Of a stretch of 7,441 nt of DNA, positions 5,506 to 7,441 are shown in pieces. The stretch covers positions 1 to 7,441 of the forward strand of contig JBAYSX010000033.1 in assembly GCA_041675905.1 (NCBI GenBank), read 5' to 3'. This DNA comes from Sandaracinobacteroides sp041675905 (lineage in GTDB: Bacteria; Pseudomonadota; Alphaproteobacteria; Sphingomonadales; Sphingomonadaceae). The translations under genes and the position numbers were made by a program. Position 1 is the first letter of the stretch. Every line of letters begins with the position of its first letter. Below the pieces are notes generated by a model. That model had not been told where the DNA came from. It did no database searches and saw only the letters and a program-made list of their open reading frames with translations.

Positions 5506-5723
5506 GAGCGCAAATCATACTGCGGCGAAGTGCGGTGAAGCACGGAAATGCGTGCGGTGAAGCTGCGGTGAAGTGCGGGGAAGCAGTTCGCAAGTCATTG
5601 AAATTGCGTGCGGTGAAGTGCGGCGAAGCTGCGGAACTCTCACCCCCCTTAAACCCCCCGGCGCGTGCGCACGCCTATGGGCGCGCACCCGCGCGTAGCA
5701 ACGTCCGTGCCAGAAAGGACTAG
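5502..5723 (+). CDS. Doubtful small ORF over the repeat array (73 aa)
   Basis: An ATG overlapping the primase-helicase stop (ATGA at 5502-5505) opens a 73-codon frame ending at TAG 5721-5723, close before the ribosome-binding site of the next gene. The overlap resembles the other junctions in this operon. The product is low in complexity: repeated (A)VKCGEA units from the DNA repeats, then a Pro/Ala/Arg-rich tail. The repeat units underneath are 10 bp with 10- or 11-bp spacing, so they are not kept in one reading frame; this suggests the DNA, not the peptide, is what is maintained. It could be translated as a by-product, or act only to couple translation to the next gene. Confidence 0.3.
   Translation: MRAQIILRRSAVKHGNACGEAAVKCGEAVRKSLKLRAVKCGEAAELSPPLNPPARAHAYGRAPARSNVRARKD
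5521..5636 (+). repeat. 10-bp direct-repeat array, candidate iteron origin
   Basis: Seven copies of TGCGG(T/C/G)GAAG lie at 5521, 5531, 5553, 5564, 5574, 5609 and 5619, with a partial eighth (TGCGGAA) at 5630. Start-to-start distances are 10, 22, 11, 10, 35, 10 and 11 bases, so most copies lie on the same helix face. A longer repeat, TGCGTGCGGTGAAG, occurs at 5549-5562 and 5605-5618. The array starts 16 bases after the primase-helicase stop. Direct repeats next to a replication gene are typical of iteron origins bound by an initiator. No DnaA box or strongly AT-rich unwinding stretch is clear; the least GC-rich part is about 5584-5607. Confidence 0.65.
5643..5674. repeat. C-run pair and 12-bp palindrome next to the repeat array
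   Basis: Two six-base C runs flank TTAAA (CCCCCCTTAAACCCCCC, 5643-5659). GCGTGCGCACGC at 5663-5674 is a perfect 12-bp palindrome. Both sit between the direct repeats and the next gene and may belong to the same origin or control region. In such GC-rich sequence a 12-bp palindrome can be accidental, so this is weak evidence. Confidence 0.3.
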
Positions 5724-5726
5724 GAC

Positions 5727-5996
5727 ATGATCGATAACCTACATCCCGTCGATGAACTACTGCAAAGGCGTGCCGAGCGAAACGCACTCGATGCACGCAT
5801 TGACGAGCTACGTGGAATGATCCTCTCGATGGAGCCATCGGAGCGCGAGGGCCGAGAGGCTTGCGCCAGAGTGGTAACCCAGCAACGAAGCAAGCTGGAC
5901 CACAAGGCAATCGTCTATGAGATGGGCCAGAAGTGGGTCGACGAACACTCGGTGAAAAGTGAAATTAGCATCGTGCGGGTGGAGCCACGCACATGA
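5727..5996 (+). CDS. Hypothetical helical phage protein (89 aa)
   Basis: The ATG at 5727 has AAGGA (5715-5719) 7 bases upstream, a good ribosome-binding site, and the stop overlaps the next start (ATGA at 5993-5996). Residues 6-45 are rich in Leu, Glu, Arg and Asp and probably form a helical hairpin or coiled coil (VDELLQRRAERNALDARIDELRG in part). The second half has LDHKAIVYEMGQKWVDEH, followed by a short strand-like end (SEISIVRVEPR). No catalytic motif, signal peptide, Cys cluster or membrane segment is visible. I do not recognise the family. It is the first gene after the repeat array and may have a role in replication or DNA processing, by position only. Confidence 0.65.
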   Translation: MIDNLHPVDELLQRRAERNALDARIDELRGMILSMEPSEREGREACARVVTQQRSKLDHKAIVYEMGQKWVDEHSVKSEISIVRVEPRT

Positions 5997-6577
5997 CCAC
6001 CACGCTCCCACCCCCGACCAAATCGATGATCGCCTTGACGATGGGCGAGATCATCAAGACCGTCGACGAGCACGCCCGGCAGGTGAACAAGCGCTGGGGC
6101 TTCAATCGGCTTCCGCATCTCGTGCCCCCGGACTGGACCGAGCGGTTCGTGTCGCAGAAGCGGAAATGGGAGCTGGCGTGCTTCGAGTGCGTCGGCTCGC
6201 TCGTGCCTGCCGATCTGGAACGGGTGCGCAGGCATGGCGAGGCCATGATCCGGGCTTATGACAAGCTGGAGGAGATCGCGGCCAGTGCCGGGCACGCCAG
6301 TGGACCCCCTTCCTGGTGGGAGTTCGAGCTGAAGGACGGAACGCCGGTGATCCTCGTTCGGGACCGGGCCGAGTTGGGGCAGGTCGAGACATCGGGCAGG
6401 GCGGTTCAAATCTGGTCGCTGGAAGAGATCGCGGACATCATCGCGAAATTTCCTGACATCAGCCGGGCCAAGGATGCGTTCCCCGGTGCCGAGGTGATTC
6501 AGATGCGGACCAGCGCCAAGGTTCACGATGCGTTGAACGACAGCCTGGACGGGTTGCCGTTCGCGGTGGGTGAGTGA
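5993..6577 (+). CDS. Uncharacterised phage protein (194 aa)
   Basis: This 194-residue protein starts at ATG 5993 by a 4-base overlap with the gene before it. The N-terminal half (about 10-100) is helical with conserved-looking aromatic residues (KRWGFNRLPHLVPPDWTERF, then KRKWELACFECVG with Cys63 and Cys66). The C-terminal half looks like mixed strand and helix: WWEFELKDGTPVILVRD, then VQIWSLEEIADIIAKFPDI, then AFPGAEVIQMR. There is no Walker motif, nuclease motif, HTH or membrane segment that I can defend. I cannot assign it; the two cysteines are too few for a confident zinc site. It ends in a TGATG with a 15-codon frame. The context, late in an early operon, gives no clear function. Confidence 0.7.
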   Translation: MTTTLPPPTKSMIALTMGEIIKTVDEHARQVNKRWGFNRLPHLVPPDWTERFVSQKRKWELACFECVGSLVPADLERVRRHGEAMIRAYDKLEEIAASAGHASGPPSWWEFELKDGTPVILVRDRAELGQVETSGRAVQIWSLEEIADIIAKFPDISRAKDAFPGAEVIQMRTSAKVHDALNDSLDGLPFAVGE

Positions 6578-6624
6578 TGTCGCAGGCGATGTGGTCGCAA
6601 TCAAGCGGGCTTAGGAGGGCATAG
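6577..6624 (+). other. 15-codon ORF leading into a TTG-start gene
   Basis: An ATG overlapping the previous stop (TGATG at 6575-6579) opens a 15-codon frame that ends in TAG at 6622-6624, only 2 bases before TTG 6627. The Shine-Dalgarno of the next gene lies inside it. It may carry ribosomes across the gap (translational coupling), or it may be chance. Confidence 0.3.
6613..6618 (+). promoter_or_regulatory. Strong Shine-Dalgarno deciding a TTG start
   Basis: AGGAGG, a perfect Shine-Dalgarno core, ends 8 bases before TTG 6627. No ATG lies at a suitable distance in that frame, so TTG is the most likely start. Confidence 0.75.
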
Positions 6625-6626
6625 AG

Positions 6627-7208
6627 TTGGGGAAGGGTCGCAAAAGAAAGCCGGGTAAGCGAGAGAAGAACGGTCGCATCCAGCGTGCGCCTGAGCTTCG
6701 CTATGACAAGGGCACGGAGAAGGCGCAGGCCATGCAGGCGCTTTACGGCCCCGATGGTGCGGATGCGATTGGCAGGGCGTTCCGCTCGGGCCTGCTGGGC
6801 GAAGGATCGGAAGCCAAGGCCATGCTGGATATGGCCCGATCAATCTCCAACGCTTACTGGCAGGCTTACGAGGTGGGGCCGTATTCCTCTACACTGGCGG
6901 ACAGGTCCAGCGGATCAACCCCCTCTATTTTGCCCGATAAGGCTCGCAGAAGAGAAAAATGGCTTTCCGGGTGCCTGGATACCATCAAGGCGCTTGGAGC
7001 CTCTCAGAGGCGATCATTCTACCAATTGGTGATCGACGTTAATCCCGATCACGGCCCATTGTGGCTGGACAGGCTCTGCTTTGCCCGTCGCAGCAAGGCC
7101 ATGGAGGTTGATCCGGTTGATGCAAAGTGCCTTGAGCTGGCGCTCGAAGGGCTGGCGTTGCTCGCCAATGTCGAATGTCGCGACCAGCCTTTGCAAAAAG
7201 TTGCTTGA
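6627..7208 (+). CDS. Uncharacterised phage protein with basic N-terminus (193 aa)
   Basis: A 193-residue protein with a TTG start placed by AGGAGG 8 bases upstream. The first 20 residues are strongly basic (GKGRKRKPGKREKNGR), which suggests contact with nucleic acid. Next comes LRYDKGTEKAQAMQALYGPDGADAIGRAF, then a helical stretch with AMLDMARSISNAYWQAYEVG (about 70-90). After a Ser/Pro-rich loop, a second helical part (about 108-190) contains WLSGCLDTIKALG, RRSFYQLVIDV and CLELALEGLALLANV. There are no nuclease or ATPase motifs. Its position as the last gene before a terminator fits an early-to-late regulator, a terminase-associated factor or another accessory protein, but none of these is shown. 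I do not recognise the family. Confidence 0.7.
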   Translation: MGKGRKRKPGKREKNGRIQRAPELRYDKGTEKAQAMQALYGPDGADAIGRAFRSGLLGEGSEAKAMLDMARSISNAYWQAYEVGPYSSTLADRSSGSTPSILPDKARRREKWLSGCLDTIKALGASQRRSFYQLVIDVNPDHGPLWLDRLCFARRSKAMEVDPVDAKCLELALEGLALLANVECRDQPLQKVA

Positions 7209-7266
7209 CGGGGATCGAAGATTATGTTTCTGTGTCATTAATAGATCGTGGCGCATTGCGCTTGAA

Positions 7267-7292
7267 GGGCTGGGAGCAATCCCGGCCTTTTT
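7267..7292 (+). terminator. Intrinsic (rho-independent) terminator of the operon
   Basis: GGCTGGGA (7268-7275) pairs with TCCCGGCC (7280-7287) with one T-G wobble around a GCAA tetraloop, followed directly by TTTTT (7288-7292). This is a GC-rich 8-bp stem with a GNRA-type loop and U-tract, placed about 60 bases after the last stop. It should end the early transcript on the + strand. Confidence 0.8.
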
Positions 7293-7326
7293 GATTCAGA
7301 GGTTCCCGCTCTGCTTGGGCGGCGTG

Positions 7327-7336
7327 GTTCTAGAAC
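7327..7336. promoter_or_regulatory. 10-bp palindrome, possible operator
   Basis: GTTCTAGAAC is a perfect palindrome. Allowing one extra G on the left, the flanks GT and AC also pair. Being just after the terminator, it may be an operator for the next unit. It does not match the alphaproteobacterial LexA box (GTTC-N7-GTTC). No clear -35/-10 pair is visible around it. Confidence 0.3.
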
Positions 7337-7356
7337 ACTCCAAGCATCGGGCCTGG

Positions 7357-7402
7357 AAGGGTTGCGTTTTGGACCGGGCACTTCTCGATCGGCGCAACCC
7401 TT
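7357..7402. repeat. Inverted repeat with 10-bp perfect arms
   Basis: AAGGGTTGCG (7357-7366) and CGCAACCCTT (7393-7402) are exact reverse complements around a 26-base spacer. There is no T-run on the + strand downstream. It could be an RNA hairpin, a protein-binding site, or part of a packaging or attachment site; the sequence does not decide. Confidence 0.5.
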
Positions 7403-7411
7403 CGTCAGCTT

Positions 7412-7435
7412 AGGCAGGCATCTCCCATCCTGCCT
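7412..7435. repeat. Inverted repeat with 7-bp arms at the window end
   Basis: AGGCAGG (7412-7418) and CCTGCCT (7429-7435) are exact reverse complements around a 10-base loop. No T-run follows before the window ends. It lies 9 bases after the previous inverted repeat and may form part of the same control region. Confidence 0.4.
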
Positions 7436-7441
7436 GTTCCC

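Larger units (their letters stand above)
7209..7441. other. Non-coding region with terminator and inverted repeats
   Basis: No frame here has a credible start, ribosome-binding site and coding character. The stretch holds an intrinsic terminator, a 10-bp palindrome and two inverted repeats, listed separately. It looks like the boundary between the early operon and the next transcription unit, which would lie beyond the window. Confidence 0.6.

Noticed and set aside
5521..5636. CRISPR array
   Set aside because: Units are only 10 bp with no uniform spacers, so this is an iteron-like array instead.
7205..7233. TTGACG at 7205 as a promoter -35 box
   Set aside because: No acceptable -10 box lies 16-18 bases downstream (TTCTGT is a poor match).
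177..7256. Many open frames on the - strand, such as 3538-4134 and 5915-6604
   Set aside because: They are opposite well-supported + genes, have the Arg/Gly/Pro-rich composition typical of antisense frames in GC-rich DNA, and show no known motifs.
7357..7402. tRNA gene in the hairpin-rich right end
   Set aside because: No T-loop GTTCGAA-like sequence, no anticodon arm and no clover-leaf spacing can be fitted.
7081..7413. A 110-residue frame at the right end
   Set aside because: It overlaps the end of the 6627-7208 gene, runs through the terminator and inverted repeats, and has no ribosome-binding site.

Overview
This window reads as the early (replication and recombination) region of a bacteriophage or prophage. 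It holds about thirteen densely packed genes, all on the + strand, and I see no credible gene on the - strand. High GC content, GC-rich third codon positions, the use of GTG and TTG starts, and the style of the small phage proteins suggest an alphaproteobacterial host, most likely of the Sphingomonadales. The host is an inference; no rRNA, tRNA or host housekeeping gene is present to settle it. No integrase, terminase, capsid or lysis gene lies inside the window.

Left part (1-1509): the tail of an unknown gene, then five small or medium genes joined by 4- or 8-base stop/start overlaps. Three of them (87-257, 250-561, 838-1509) carry similar helix-turn-helix-like units; the largest has three tandem copies. 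Between them sit a strongly acidic 51-residue protein and a strongly basic, tryptophan-rich 43-residue peptide.

Middle part (1506-5505): a DUF1064-type nuclease-fold protein, a RecB/Cas4-like PD-(D/E)XK exonuclease, a 48-residue Cys/His protein, a protein with the acidic C-terminal tail of single-stranded-DNA-binding proteins, and a large fusion of an archaeo-eukaryotic-type (RepB-like) primase with a RepA-like hexameric helicase ATPase. Together they look like a self-contained DNA replication/recombination module: DNA end processing, ssDNA coating, unwinding and priming. A perfect 11-bp hairpin separates the SSB-like gene from the primase-helicase gene, and both genes have the same 13-bp sequence as their ribosome-binding region.

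Right part (5502-7441): directly after the primase-helicase gene is an array of seven 10-bp direct repeats, TGCGG(T/C/G)GAAG, mostly spaced 10, 11 or 22 bp apart. It is a candidate iteron-type replication origin and the most interesting element here. Three uncharacterised genes follow (5727-5996, 5993-6577, 6627-7208). The operon ends at a convincing intrinsic terminator (7267-7292), and the last 150 bases hold a palindrome and two inverted repeats but no gene.

The chain of overlapping stops and starts suggests one long transcript with translational coupling. No strong promoter is visible in the window, so transcription probably enters from upstream of position 1.
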